In this document: one piece after another, positions 14,894-22,849 of the stretch
Layout: every line of letters begins with the position of its first letter
Position numbering within the stretch: the first letter of the stretch is position 1
Assembly (NCBI GenBank): GCA_049316905.1
Contig: JBMOJH010000044.1
Span: 1 to 27,928 of the forward strand
Source of the DNA: CAIPVR01 sp049316905
Lineage (GTDB): Bacteria; Actinomycetota; Acidimicrobiia; Acidimicrobiales; Microtrichaceae
Length of the DNA stretch: 27,928 nucleotides
Reading direction: 5' to 3'
Position numbers and translations under genes: made by a program
Notes under the pieces: model-generated
What the model saw: the letters and a program-made list of their open reading frames with translations, nothing else
Told to the model about the DNA's origin: nothing
The model's database searches: none

Positions 14894-16427
14894 CGGGGGC
14901 CTCCGTGGGGCTGGGGACGCCATCCTGCTCCGCCAGCCGCTCCAGCGCGGCGCGGTCGACCTTGGCCACCGAGGTGAGGGGGAGCGCGTCGGTCACGACC
15001 ACGCCCTCGGGCAGCTTGTGGCGCGCCAGCTGCCCGGCCGCGTGCTCGCGTAGCGCTGCGAGATCGGGGGTGCGGTCGCCGCGGGGCACCACCACGGCCA
15101 CGCCGACCTGGCCGAGGACGGGATCCGCCCGGGGGACCACCGCGACGGACGCCACGTCGGGGTGGGTGCCGAGCACGGCCTCCACCTCGGAGGGGAACAC
15201 GTTGTACCCACCGCGGATGTACATCTCCGTGCGGCGGCCGCACAGCACCAACCGGCCCCGGTCGTCCTCGCGGGCGAGGTCGCCGGTGCGGAGCCACCCG
15301 TCCGGGGTGAGCGCCGCCGCCGTCGCGTCGGGGTCGTCCCAGTAGCCGTCCATGACCGCGGGGCTGCGGAGCTGGAGCTCACCCGCCTCGCCGGTGGCCA
15401 CAGGTCGGTCGTCCTCGTCCACCACGCGGGCCTCCACGCCCGGGCGTGGACGGCCCACCGTGTGGAGTGCCTCGTCGTCGGGGGCGTCGGGCGCCGTGGC
15501 CAGGCCAACGCCGCCGGACTCGGTGGAGGAGTACCGGATGCTGTACCCCGCGCCGAAGCGGCGGCGCGCCTCCTCCACGAGCGCCGGTGGGGACGCGGCA
15601 CCCCCGGCGATGATCAGGCGCACGCAGTCGAGGTCGAGGCGGTCCATGAGCGGCGAGCGCAGCATCAGCGCGAGCTGCGGGGCCACCACCCCCAGCGTCG
15701 TCATTCGCTCACGGGCGACGAGCTCGAGCGCGTCGTCGGCCCTCCACCGTTCGAGCACGTGGAGGGTGGCGCCGGTGCGCACGTACCACGGGAGCTTCAG
15801 CGCCATGCCCACGTGCGCGAACTGGGTGGAGGCGAGCATGGGCCCGCCGCCGCCCCACTCCGCCGCCGCGGCACCGAGGTCGAGGGACTGCACGGCCCGC
15901 ACGTGGCGCACCCGGAACAGCGCGGCCTTCGGTCGTCCCGTGGTGCCCGAGGTGAAGCAGATCACCGCCGGCCGCTCGTCCGCCGAGGTGTCCTCCGGGT
16001 CGCCGATCCCCTCGGCCGGAGCCGGGGCGCCCGCCCGGGCGAGCTCGCGGCCCCGGCCGCCCGCGGCGAGCACCTCGACGCTGCGCCGAAGGGGGAGGCC
16101 CTCCACCAGGTCCGGCCCCGCCACGACCAGTGCGGGTCGGGCGAGCTCCACCAGCGCGGCCCGCTCGGGCGGGGCCAGCGCAGGGCTCGCGGTGGCGAGG
16201 ACCACCCCGGCCCGGTCGGCCGCCGCGGCGAGCACCGCCCACTCGGGACCCGACGGGAGCACCGCGGCCACGCGGTCGCCCGGCCCGAGCCCCCGGGCCC
16301 GCAGCCCGGCGGCGAGCTCGTCCGCGTGGCGGTCCCATTCGCCGTAGGTCAGCACCTCCGGGCCGCGCACGACCGCGGCCCGGGTCCCGAAGCGCGCCGC
16401 CGCGCCGCGCAGGTTCGCGCCGAGCAC
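14883..16427 (-). CDS. Acyl-CoA synthetase (class I adenylate-forming enzyme)
   Basis: This 514-residue ANL-superfamily enzyme activates a carboxylic acid as acyl-adenylate and then as CoA thioester. TSGTTGRPK (159-167) is the phosphate-binding A3 loop. YSSTESGG is the A5 adenine-site motif. GWLRTGDL and GRRTEMYIRGGYNVFPSE form the hinge and A8 region, and SVAKVDR holds the C-terminal catalytic Lys489. It is slightly shorter than long-chain FadD enzymes, closer to medium-chain or aryl/short-branched types. The GTG start lies one base after the stop of the upstream dioxygenase gene (TGAcGTG), so the two are translated together. The acid substrate is unknown. Confidence 0.9.
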   Translation of the reverse strand: MLGANLRGAAARFGTRAAVVRGPEVLTYGEWDRHADELAAGLRARGLGPGDRVAAVLPSGPEWAVLAAAADRAGVVLATASPALAPPERAALVELARPALVVAGPDLVEGLPLRRSVEVLAAGGRGRELARAGAPAPAEGIGDPEDTSADERPAVICFTSGTTGRPKAALFRVRHVRAVQSLDLGAAAAEWGGGGPMLASTQFAHVGMALKLPWYVRTGATLHVLERWRADDALELVARERMTTLGVVAPQLALMLRSPLMDRLDLDCVRLIIAGGAASPPALVEEARRRFGAGYSIRYSSTESGGVGLATAPDAPDDEALHTVGRPRPGVEARVVDEDDRPVATGEAGELQLRSPAVMDGYWDDPDATAAALTPDGWLRTGDLAREDDRGRLVLCGRRTEMYIRGGYNVFPSEVEAVLGTHPDVASVAVVPRADPVLGQVGVAVVVPRGDRTPDLAALREHAAGQLARHKLPEGVVVTDALPLTSVAKVDRAALERLAEQDGVPSPTEAPGDR

Positions 16428-16428
16428 G

Positions 16429-17298
16429 TCAGCCGGCCGTCACGGGTTCGCCGTCCCGCAGCACGAGCGGGTGGAGGGCCTCGTCGTCGATCGGCCGCCG
16501 TTCGCCGGGCCCGCCGTCGGGCGCGGGGTCCACCACCGCGGCGCCGTCGGGTACGTACTGCACGATGTACGCCTTGCGCACCTCGTCGGTGGTGTTCACG
16601 CGCGTGGCGTGGGGCGTGAGCGAGCTGAACGCCACCACCGAACCCGCGGTCACCGGGAGGTCCACCGCGGCGGCGACGTCGGCCGCGCACTCCTCGCCGA
16701 GCTCGGTGTGGCGGTGGCGCAGGGTCCCGCCCAGGTGCGCCCCGGGCACCGCCGAGATGCAGCCGTTCTCCATGGTCGCGTCGGTGATCGCCACCCAGAG
16801 GGTGAGGTACGCCTGCGGCTCGACCCACGCGTAGCCGTTGTCCTGGTGCCAGAGCACCGGGGCGGCCGAGTGCGGCTGCTTGTACACGGCCTGTTCCCAG
16901 TAGAGGCGCACGTCGGGTCCGACGAGGTCGTGGCACAGGTCCACGAGCGCGGGGTGGTGCACGAAGGCGCGCAGCTCCGGCACGGTCGCCACCTGGTTCG
17001 GGGCGACCAGCTGGGTGTCCGCGCCGGCCACCGACAGGCGCCGGCCCGGCAGCTGCTCGAGGAGCTCGAGCACCATCCGGTTCCCCGGCTCGAGCGCCGC
17101 GTCGAGCGCGGTCATCTCCGCGGCGGTGAACACGTCGCGGACCACCACCACGCCGTCGCGGTCGAACGCCGCGGCCTGGTCGGACGTCAGGCGCCGGAAC
17201 GGTCCGGAGGTCGGGGTCCAGCGGAACCCCGCGCCCCAGGGGTGCGGTTCGGCCGGCGGGCCGGCGGCGGGTGTGAGGTCACCGCTGGGGAGGGCCAT
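16429..17298 (-). CDS. Phytanoyl-CoA dioxygenase family protein (Fe(II)/2-oxoglutarate)
   Basis: This 289-residue protein belongs to the PhyH family of non-haem Fe(II)/2-oxoglutarate hydroxylases. The facial triad is visible as His151-x-Asp153 in WHQDNGY and His230 in LTPHATRVN. Arg241 in DEVRKAYIVQY is the expected 2-oxoglutarate-binding Arg. The N-terminal segment FDRDGVVVVRDVFTAAEM is typical of the family. The start at 17298 is preferred because the 44 in-frame residues upstream are not family-like and extend into the shared promoter region. It heads the operon with an acyl-CoA synthetase, which favours an acyl-CoA or related acid substrate, but PhyH enzymes hydroxylate many compounds. 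Confidence 0.88.
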   Translation of the reverse strand: MALPSGDLTPAAGPPAEPHPWGAGFRWTPTSGPFRRLTSDQAAAFDRDGVVVVRDVFTAAEMTALDAALEPGNRMVLELLEQLPGRRLSVAGADTQLVAPNQVATVPELRAFVHHPALVDLCHDLVGPDVRLYWEQAVYKQPHSAAPVLWHQDNGYAWVEPQAYLTLWVAITDATMENGCISAVPGAHLGGTLRHRHTELGEECAADVAAAVDLPVTAGSVVAFSSLTPHATRVNTTDEVRKAYIVQYVPDGAAVVDPAPDGGPGERRPIDDEALHPLVLRDGEPVTAG

Positions 17299-17393
17299 GG
17301 CGGGATGGTACCGAGCAGGGGCCCCCGCTTCGTCGGCCGTGCCCCCTGCCGCGGTTCCGGTCATGCACGACCGGAAATCAGTCTCGGTGATCG

Positions 17394-17424
17394 TTGCTGT
17401 GACGAAATCGACAGTGGAGATAAT
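17394..17424 (+). promoter_or_regulatory. Possible promoter of the multicopper oxidase gene
   Basis: TTGCTG (17394-17399) and GATAAT (17419-17424) are separated by 19 bp. GATAAT is the most AT-rich hexamer in the 211-bp divergent gap. The spacing is long, so support is modest. Confidence 0.35.
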
Positions 17425-17459
17425 CGACATGGCAACCGTTCACCGTGCAGACTCTCCGC

Positions 17460-17492
17460 CTGAGGGGCCCATCAGAAAGTCCTGAGGGGCCC
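17460..17492 (+). repeat. Direct repeat in the leader of the multicopper oxidase gene
   Basis: CTGAGGGGCCC occurs at 17460-17470 and again at 17482-17492, a 22-bp period equal to about two DNA turns. It ends 17 bp before the ATG. This spacing is compatible with two protomers binding the same DNA face. Confidence 0.55.
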
Positions 17493-17509
17493 GTGCGAAA
17501 GGGGAGACC

Positions 17510-18967
17510 ATGAGCGAGTCCGCCGACACCCCCGAGCGGGGCAAGGGCGACAACCCCTACTCCACGCTGCTCACCATCATCGGTGGCGGCGTCGCGATCG
17601 CCCTGGTGATCTTCGCCATCGGCTTCGTGGCGAAGGACGACGGCGGTGGGGGGTCCGGCGGCGGGTCGAGCGACATCTCCCTGTCGGAGTTCCAGATCAA
17701 CGGCAACCTGAACGTGCCCGCGGGTTCCACGCTGAACGTGAACAACGCCGGCACCCAGGTCCACAACCTGCAGATCCAGGGCGACGGCGGCACCAAGGAC
17801 ATCCAGCCCGGCGGGTCCGAGCAGCTCTCGCTCGCGAGCCTGAAGCCCGGCAAGTACAAGGTGTTCTGCGCCATCGCCGGCCACCAGGCCGCCGGCATGG
17901 AGGCCGACCTGACCGTCGGCGGTTCGGCCGGCGGTTCGTCGGCCGCGGCCGCCTCCGGCGAGGGCTCCTCGACCACGGCCAAGGCGAACAGCGGCAGCCA
18001 CGCCGGTGCCACGCCGAGCGAGTCGGAGCAGAACTCGCAGAAGATGATCACGTCCTTCCAGCCCTACGTGGACCAGATCACTTCCGGCAAGCTCAACACG
18101 AAGGGTCTCGGCGGGGCGGACCTCACGCCGACGGTCCTGCCCGACGGCACCAAGCAGTTCGACATCACCGCCAAGATCGTCGACTGGGAGGTCAGCCCGG
18201 GCAACACCGTGAAGGCCTGGACCTACAACGGCACCGTGCCCGGCCCCACCATCCGCGGTGAGGTGGGCGACAGGATCCGCATCAACCTCACGAACGAGCT
18301 GCCCGTCTACACCGATCTGCACATGCACGGCATGGTGCTGCCGAACGACCAGGACGGCGTGTCGCCGCTCACGCAGCCGCCGATCAAGCCGGGCCAGACC
18401 TACACCTACGAGTACACCGTCACCGAACCCGCGGTGGCCATGTACCACCCGCACCTCATCGCCCAGGAGGGGATCCCCAACGGTCTCTGGGGCTCGATGA
18501 TCTTCTCGCCGGCCGGCGGTGGCGGGAAGCAGGACTGGATGATTCCGAAGGGGAAGACCTTCGGCGGCCTGACCGTCCCGGCGGACGTGAAGCCCGTGAT
18601 CGAGAAGAACATGGTGCTCAACGACGCCGGCGTGATCGGGCTGTCGCTGAACGGCAAGGGCTTCCCGTCCACCGAGCCGTACTCGATGAAGGTCGGCGAC
18701 TGGGCGATCTTCAACTACTACTCCGAGGGCCTGCTGGCGCACCCGATGCACCTGCACCAGTTCCCGCAGTTGGTGATCGCCCGTGACGGCATCCCGCTCG
18801 AGTCCCCCTACTGGGCCGACACCGTCACCGTCGCCCCCGGCGAGCGGTACACCGTGCTCTTCCAGGCGAACAAGCCCGGAGCCTGGGTGTGGCACTGCCA
18901 CATCCTCAACCACGTGGAGTCCACCGACGCGATGATCGGCATGGTCACCGCCATCGTCGTCAGCTGA
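17510..18967 (+). CDS. Membrane-anchored multicopper oxidase with extra N-terminal cupredoxin domain
   Basis: This 485-residue protein has one membrane helix at about 20-41, then a plastocyanin-like domain at about 55-137 carrying a full blue-copper set (His85, Cys120, His125, Met130). A Ser/Thr/Ala-rich linker at about 138-175 precedes a two-domain multicopper oxidase module (about 205-485). The module has HxH at 271-273 and 313-315, HPMHLH with His411, 414 and 416, and HCHILNH with His462, Cys463, His464 and His468. These residues suit a laccase-type trinuclear centre with its type 1 copper in the last domain. The candidate axial Met475 is seven residues after His468, longer than the usual spacing. 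It probably oxidises Cu(I), Fe(II) or phenolics outside the cell. A GGGGAG site precedes the ATG. Confidence 0.9.
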   Translation: MSESADTPERGKGDNPYSTLLTIIGGGVAIALVIFAIGFVAKDDGGGGSGGGSSDISLSEFQINGNLNVPAGSTLNVNNAGTQVHNLQIQGDGGTKDIQPGGSEQLSLASLKPGKYKVFCAIAGHQAAGMEADLTVGGSAGGSSAAAASGEGSSTTAKANSGSHAGATPSESEQNSQKMITSFQPYVDQITSGKLNTKGLGGADLTPTVLPDGTKQFDITAKIVDWEVSPGNTVKAWTYNGTVPGPTIRGEVGDRIRINLTNELPVYTDLHMHGMVLPNDQDGVSPLTQPPIKPGQTYTYEYTVTEPAVAMYHPHLIAQEGIPNGLWGSMIFSPAGGGGKQDWMIPKGKTFGGLTVPADVKPVIEKNMVLNDAGVIGLSLNGKGFPSTEPYSMKVGDWAIFNYYSEGLLAHPMHLHQFPQLVIARDGIPLESPYWADTVTVAPGERYTVLFQANKPGAWVWHCHILNHVESTDAMIGMVTAIVVS

Positions 18968-18973
18968 CGACCG

Positions 18974-18989
18974 GCGGCGGCGCCGCCGC
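18974..18989. repeat. GC-rich palindrome after the multicopper oxidase gene
   Basis: GCGGCGGCGCCGCCGC is a perfect 16-bp palindrome just after the stop codon. It may contribute to termination with the larger hairpin downstream. Confidence 0.3.
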
Positions 18990-19006
18990 ACGACGCACTC
19001 CGGCAC

Positions 19007-19039
19007 GACGGGGCCCGGGCCATCGGCCCGGGCCCCGTC
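19007..19039 (+). terminator. Strong 15-bp hairpin terminator
   Basis: A perfect 15-bp stem, beginning GACGGGGCCC and closing GGGCCCCGTC, encloses only ATC, 40 bp after the multicopper oxidase stop. It has no T-tract but is the strongest hairpin in the window. Confidence 0.65.
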
Positions 19040-19190
19040 CGCGTCGACCATGGCCCTGGCCGGCACCGGGTGCCGGTCGCGCGCGGGAAACCGAGCGACG
19101 TTCGCTCAAGGCACCGAGGGGCCGCGTCGATACCACGGATGTCCGCGTCGGACCAGGTAGGCCCCGACCAACGGACGCTGGGGTGATCGC

Positions 19191-20453
19191 ATGTCCCGGA
19201 ATACCGGAGTTCCTCCTTCGACGCGCCGCCACTCGGGTCGGTGGGTGGCGGCGGGCCTGCTCGCTGCGGCCGTGGCCATTCCCGCGGCGTGCACGCCCTC
19301 GAGCACCGACAGCTCCACGCAGAGCAGCAGCGACCTGGGCATCGAGGTCGCCGCCGCCCGCCGGTCCTGGTGGTCCCCCTGGCGCACCACGACCACGGTG
19401 CCGACCACCACTCTCCCGACGACCACGGTGGCGCCCACGACCACCGCGGCGCCCACCACGACCGTGCCGGTCACGGCGTCCCCGACGCAGCCCCCACTGG
19501 CCGTGCTCGACGACACCCCGCCGGCCGGCAGCTACGTCACACCGGGCAGCCGTCTCGGCGTGGCGGGTTGCCCGCTGTTCCCCCGTGACAACGTCTTCCA
19601 CGCGAGCATCCGCTCACTGCCGGTGAAGCCCGGCTCTGCGAACACGATCGCCGCGGCCGGTGGCGCGGCCATGACGCTCAACCCGGGCTTCTCCTCCGGG
19701 GTCTGGATGGGCTCACGCGGCGGCTACCCGGTCAACGTGGTCGACTCCCGGACCACCCCGCGGGTCGGGTTCCTGATCGGCACCTACTCCTACCTGTCCG
19801 ACAACGTGGGGGTGCCGATGCCCGCCAACCCGCTGGTGGAGGGTGCGCCGGGCCTGGCCTGGGACCGGCACCTGCTGGTGGTCGACTCCGCCACCTGCAG
19901 CAGCTACGAGGCGTGGTTCACCTCCCCGCCCTACTCCCAGTACAACTGGGGCGGCACGTGGACGGCGGAGACGCTCGTGCGGATGGACCTCAACACCAAC
20001 CAGCCCCGCCGCCTGGGCAGCACCATGGCCGCCGGCACCTCGATGCTCCACGGCCTGGTCCGCTACGACGAGGTGGCCACCGGCGACATCGACCACGCCC
20101 TGCACCTGTCGCTGCCGTCGATCTCCTCGGCCCCGCCGGTGTGGCCGGCGATGCGGACCGACGGTCGTGACCCGAACCCGGCCAACGCCCCGATGGGCTC
20201 CTGGTTCCGGCTGCGGGCCGACGCGGATCTGAGCGGGCTGGGCCCGCAGGCGCTCACGGTGGCCCGGGCGCTGCAGACGCACGGCGCCATCCTCGACGAC
20301 ACCGGCCACAACGGTGCCACCATCGTGGGGGAGCCGGACGACCGCTGGAACGACCTCGACCTGGCCGGTCTCCGACGGTTCAACCTGACCCACTTCGAGA
20401 TCGTCGACCCCTCCGCGATGGTGGTGGACCCGACGACCCACCAGATCCGCTGA
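19191..20453 (+). CDS. Secreted protein with Thr/Pro linker, uncharacterised family
   Basis: This 420-residue protein starts with a signal peptide ending around AIPAAC. Cys34 might be lipidated, but Pro at -3 is not a normal lipobox, so ordinary signal-peptidase cleavage is equally likely. A Thr/Pro-rich spacer (TTTVPTTTLPTTTVAP and similar) at about 66-92 follows, then a globular domain of about 315 residues. The domain has recognisable conserved segments: DIDHALHLSLP, VWPAMRTDG, APMGSWFRLRADADLSGL, LQTHGAILDDTGHNG, and WNDLDLAGLRR. I recall proteins with this arrangement (HALRF, VWPAR, PPMG, YGMILADNG) in several bacterial phyla, with no assigned activity. The domain is probably displayed at the cell surface on its flexible stalk. 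It stands alone between terminator hairpins. Confidence 0.75.
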   Translation: MSRNTGVPPSTRRHSGRWVAAGLLAAAVAIPAACTPSSTDSSTQSSSDLGIEVAAARRSWWSPWRTTTTVPTTTLPTTTVAPTTTAAPTTTVPVTASPTQPPLAVLDDTPPAGSYVTPGSRLGVAGCPLFPRDNVFHASIRSLPVKPGSANTIAAAGGAAMTLNPGFSSGVWMGSRGGYPVNVVDSRTTPRVGFLIGTYSYLSDNVGVPMPANPLVEGAPGLAWDRHLLVVDSATCSSYEAWFTSPPYSQYNWGGTWTAETLVRMDLNTNQPRRLGSTMAAGTSMLHGLVRYDEVATGDIDHALHLSLPSISSAPPVWPAMRTDGRDPNPANAPMGSWFRLRADADLSGLGPQALTVARALQTHGAILDDTGHNGATIVGEPDDRWNDLDLAGLRRFNLTHFEIVDPSAMVVDPTTHQIR

Positions 20454-20467
20454 GCGGGCGTTCGCGA

Positions 20468-20505
20468 CCGCAGGGCCCCTTCTCCTCCCTCCCGGTGCCC
20501 TGCGG
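20468..20505 (+). terminator. Inverted repeat after the secreted-protein gene
   Basis: CCGCAGGGC and GCCCTGCGG are exact complements separated by a 20-nt pyrimidine-rich loop, 14 bp past the stop. It could end transcription before the next promoter. Confidence 0.45.
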
Positions 20506-20535
20506 ACCGGCGTGGAGGCCCCCGGGTTCGGTGCG

Positions 20536-20558
20536 TAGTATCTGACGACCCGTCAGAT
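20536..20558 (+). promoter_or_regulatory. TetR-type operator overlapping the -10 box of the class III CoA-transferase gene
   Basis: ATCTGACG (20540-20547) and CGTCAGAT (20551-20558) are perfect complements around ACC. The left arm overlaps TAGTAT (20536-20541), the candidate -10. The same arms occur at 24371-24391 before the acyl-CoA dehydrogenase operon. Binding would occlude RNA polymerase. Confidence 0.65.
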
Positions 20559-20602
20559 CCTGCGGCCCCACCCCGGGGGCCGACTCGCGTCCGGGAGGGC
20601 CG

Positions 20603-21868
20603 ATGACCGATCCATCCACGCCGGCGGCGCCGCTGGCCGGCCTGCGCGTCATCGAGGTGTCCCTGCTGGGGCCCGGTGCGGTGGGCACCCATCTGGCCGA
20701 CATGGGCGCGGACGTCATCAAGGTGGAGCCGCCCTCCGGCGACTACATCCGCCAGATGACGTGGCCGATCATCGAGGGCTCGTCGCTGCTGCACTGGCAC
20801 ATCCACCGGGGCAAGCGGTCCATCACCCTGGACCTGCGCACCGACGAGGCCCAGGACATCTTCCGCGACCTCGTGCGCGACGCGGACGTGGTCATCGAGG
20901 CCATGCGGCCGGGGGCGCTCGCCCGTCGGGGCCTCGGCTTCGACGACCTGGTGAAGATCAACCCGCGGATCGTCTTCTGCACGATCTCCGGCTACGGCAT
21001 GACGGGCCCCTACGCGGACCTGCCGAGCCACGGCATCGCCTACGACATGTGGGCGGGCCTCGTGAACGTGGCCCACGACGACGACGGCTTCCCGTACATC
21101 CCGGAGCACGCGTCGGTCGGCATCCATGCCGGGCCGCTCTTCGGGGCCTTCGGCGTGCTCGCCGGGGTGTTCCGGGCCCGGGAGACCGGGGAGGGCAGCT
21201 TCCTCGAGATCGCCCAGTCCGACGCCTCGGCCGCCATGGACTGGCTGCGGTCCGAGACGTGGAAGGCCTACGAGCGGCCCGAGAGCGAGGTCACCGGCAA
21301 CAAGGCCGACGACTACGAGCGCCGGGCGCCGGGCACGGCCGGCATGCAGGGCGGGGTGCGCTACCAGGTGTACGAGTCGGCCGACGGCCACGTGCTGTTC
21401 ATGGCCTCCGAGCAGGAGTTCTGGAAGAACTTCTGCGAGGGCGTCGGCCGGATGGACATGTTCGAGAAGTGGCCCGGCTCGAAGTACGGCGACCACGCCC
21501 GCGGCAACACCGAGATGCGCCGTGAGCTCGTCGAGATCTTCCGGACCCGCACCACCGCCGAATGGGTGGAGTGGTCGGGGACGGTCAACACCACCATCGC
21601 CCCGGTCAACACGCCGAAGTCGCTGGCGGACGACCCGCAGTTCCAGGACCGCCTCGGGTTCATGGACCACGAGACCCACGGCGCCGACATGATCCCGCAC
21701 CCGGTGAAGTTCGTGGACGGCTCCGTGCCCGATCCCACCCCGGCGCCGACCGCCGGCCAGCACACCGACGAGATCCTCACCGAGGTGCTCGGCTACGGCG
21801 CCGACCGGGTGGCCGAGCTGCGCGCCGCCGGTGCGCTCGGACAGGCTCCCGACGGGGCCGGCGCATGA
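20603..21868 (+). CDS. Class III CoA-transferase (CaiB/BaiF family)
   Basis: This 421-residue family III CoA-transferase moves CoA between an acyl-CoA and a free acid in the cytosol. The N-terminal LRVIEVSLLGPGAVGTHLADMGADVIKVEPP is the family's Rossmann-like start (read in pieces: VIEVS, GADVIKVEPP). IEAMRPGALARRGLG and ISGYGMTGPYAD follow. Asp207 in IAQSDAS is at the place of the catalytic aspartate of formyl-CoA transferase. Unlike the second family member at 25646, it lacks the racemase GHDxNY signature. A GGGAGG ribosome-binding site precedes the ATG. Its stop overlaps the next start as ATGA. Its promoter carries the dyad shared with the acyl-CoA dehydrogenase operon. Confidence 0.9.
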   Translation: MTDPSTPAAPLAGLRVIEVSLLGPGAVGTHLADMGADVIKVEPPSGDYIRQMTWPIIEGSSLLHWHIHRGKRSITLDLRTDEAQDIFRDLVRDADVVIEAMRPGALARRGLGFDDLVKINPRIVFCTISGYGMTGPYADLPSHGIAYDMWAGLVNVAHDDDGFPYIPEHASVGIHAGPLFGAFGVLAGVFRARETGEGSFLEIAQSDASAAMDWLRSETWKAYERPESEVTGNKADDYERRAPGTAGMQGGVRYQVYESADGHVLFMASEQEFWKNFCEGVGRMDMFEKWPGSKYGDHARGNTEMRRELVEIFRTRTTAEWVEWSGTVNTTIAPVNTPKSLADDPQFQDRLGFMDHETHGADMIPHPVKFVDGSVPDPTPAPTAGQHTDEILTEVLGYGADRVAELRAAGALGQAPDGAGA

Positions 21869-22725
21869 GGTTCGGCCAGGCGATGATCGGGGCCCGGCCG
21901 CTCGACTGGCCCCGCCTCGCCCGGGCGTGCGAGGCCGCGGGCTTCGACTCCGTGGCCGTGTCGGACCACGTGGTGTACCCGAGCTACCTGTCGTCGAAGT
22001 ACCCGTACACGCCGGACGGCACCCCGCTGTTCAGCCCCGACGAGGACTGGCCCGATCCCTGGGTGGCCATCGGCGCCATGGCCTCGGTCACCACGACACT
22101 GCGGTTCCTCACCAACGTCTACGTGCTGCCGCTGCGCAACCCGTTCGTGGTGGCCAAGGCGGTCGGCACCGCCGCGTACCTGTCCGAGGGCCGCGTCGGC
22201 CTCGGCATCGGCGCCGGGTGGATGGCCGAGGAGTTCGAGCTCCTCGAGCAGCCGTTCGCCCGCCGCGGCAAGCGCATGGACGAGATGGTCGAGGTGCTGC
22301 GCACGCTGTGGGCCGGCGGCATGGTCGAGCACCACGGCGAGTTCTACGACTTCGCCCCGGTGGAGATGCGGCCCGCGCCGCCCGCCGCGGTGCCGATCTA
22401 CGTGGGCGGTCACTCCGACATCGCGTTCCGGCGGGCGGCCCGCCTGGGCGACGGCTGGCTCGGCGTGCACTACTCACCCGCCGAGCTGCTGGCCCACTGC
22501 GAGACCCTGCAGCACGCGCGGGAGGACGCCGGCACCGCGGACCGTCCGTTCGAGATCATCGCCTCGCCGCTCGCCGCGCCGAGCAGCGACCTCGTGGAGG
22601 AGCTCGAGGCGGCGGGGGTCACCACGATCCTCACCTCGGCGTGGATGGCCGCCGGTCTGAACGCGCCCGACGTGGACCGGGCCGAGGAGCTCATCGCCTC
22701 CTACGGGGAACGCTTCATCCGCTGA
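21865..22725 (+). CDS. LLM-class oxidoreductase, probably F420-dependent
   Basis: This 286-residue TIM-barrel protein belongs to the luciferase-like monooxygenase superfamily. Visible family features are AARACEAAGFDSVAVSDH, LRFLTNVYVLPLRNPFVVAKAVGT, RVGLGIGAGWMAEEFE, and PIYVGGHSDIAFRRAARLGDGWLG (each only partly quoted). Actinobacterial members of this form mostly use F420, but flavin use cannot be excluded. The ATG at 21865 overlaps the CoA-transferase stop (ATGA), so the two are co-translated and probably act in the same acyl-CoA pathway. The open frame upstream of this ATG is an out-of-frame reading of the CoA-transferase gene. A hairpin follows the stop. Confidence 0.88.
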   Translation: MRFGQAMIGARPLDWPRLARACEAAGFDSVAVSDHVVYPSYLSSKYPYTPDGTPLFSPDEDWPDPWVAIGAMASVTTTLRFLTNVYVLPLRNPFVVAKAVGTAAYLSEGRVGLGIGAGWMAEEFELLEQPFARRGKRMDEMVEVLRTLWAGGMVEHHGEFYDFAPVEMRPAPPAAVPIYVGGHSDIAFRRAARLGDGWLGVHYSPAELLAHCETLQHAREDAGTADRPFEIIASPLAAPSSDLVEELEAAGVTTILTSAWMAAGLNAPDVDRAEELIASYGERFIR

Positions 22726-22736
22726 CCCCCCTCCCC

Positions 22737-22786
22737 GCTTTGTGATGCTGCTGACGACATCTACGTCGTCGCCAGCATCACAGAGC
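22737..22786 (+). terminator. Long hairpin after the LLM oxidoreductase gene
   Basis: TGTGATGCTG (22741-22750) pairs with CAGCATCACA (22773-22782). An inner GACGAC/GTCGTC stem encloses ATCTAC, and the outer stem extends three more pairs through a U-G wobble that forms only in plus-strand RNA. This supports a role in the plus-strand transcript. Confidence 0.6.
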
Positions 22787-22836
22787 CGGGGATGAGGGGG
22801 CGGGGGTCGCGACGTCGGGTGGTGGCGGGGAACGGG

Positions 22837-22842
22837 CAGGAT
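22837..22842 (+). promoter_or_regulatory. Possible leaderless -10 for the DUF4112 gene
   Basis: CAGGAT ends 7 nt before the ATG at 22850, the same spacing as for moaA. This favours the later of two in-frame ATGs. Confidence 0.25.
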
Positions 22843-22849
22843 GGTGGGC

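Noticed and set aside
17510..18967. Copper nitrite reductase (NirK) reading of the multicopper oxidase
   Set aside because: The first oxidase domain has HPH rather than the HC type 1 motif of NirK, and the HCHxxxH motif is in the last domain, as in laccases.
17378..19066. 562-codon frame antisense to the multicopper oxidase
   Set aside because: The plus strand has all copper ligands; the antisense frame shows none of a real protein's motifs.
20603..21868. Second alpha-methylacyl-CoA racemase
   Set aside because: It lacks GHDxNY and the Asp of the racemase triad, so it is left as a general class III CoA-transferase.
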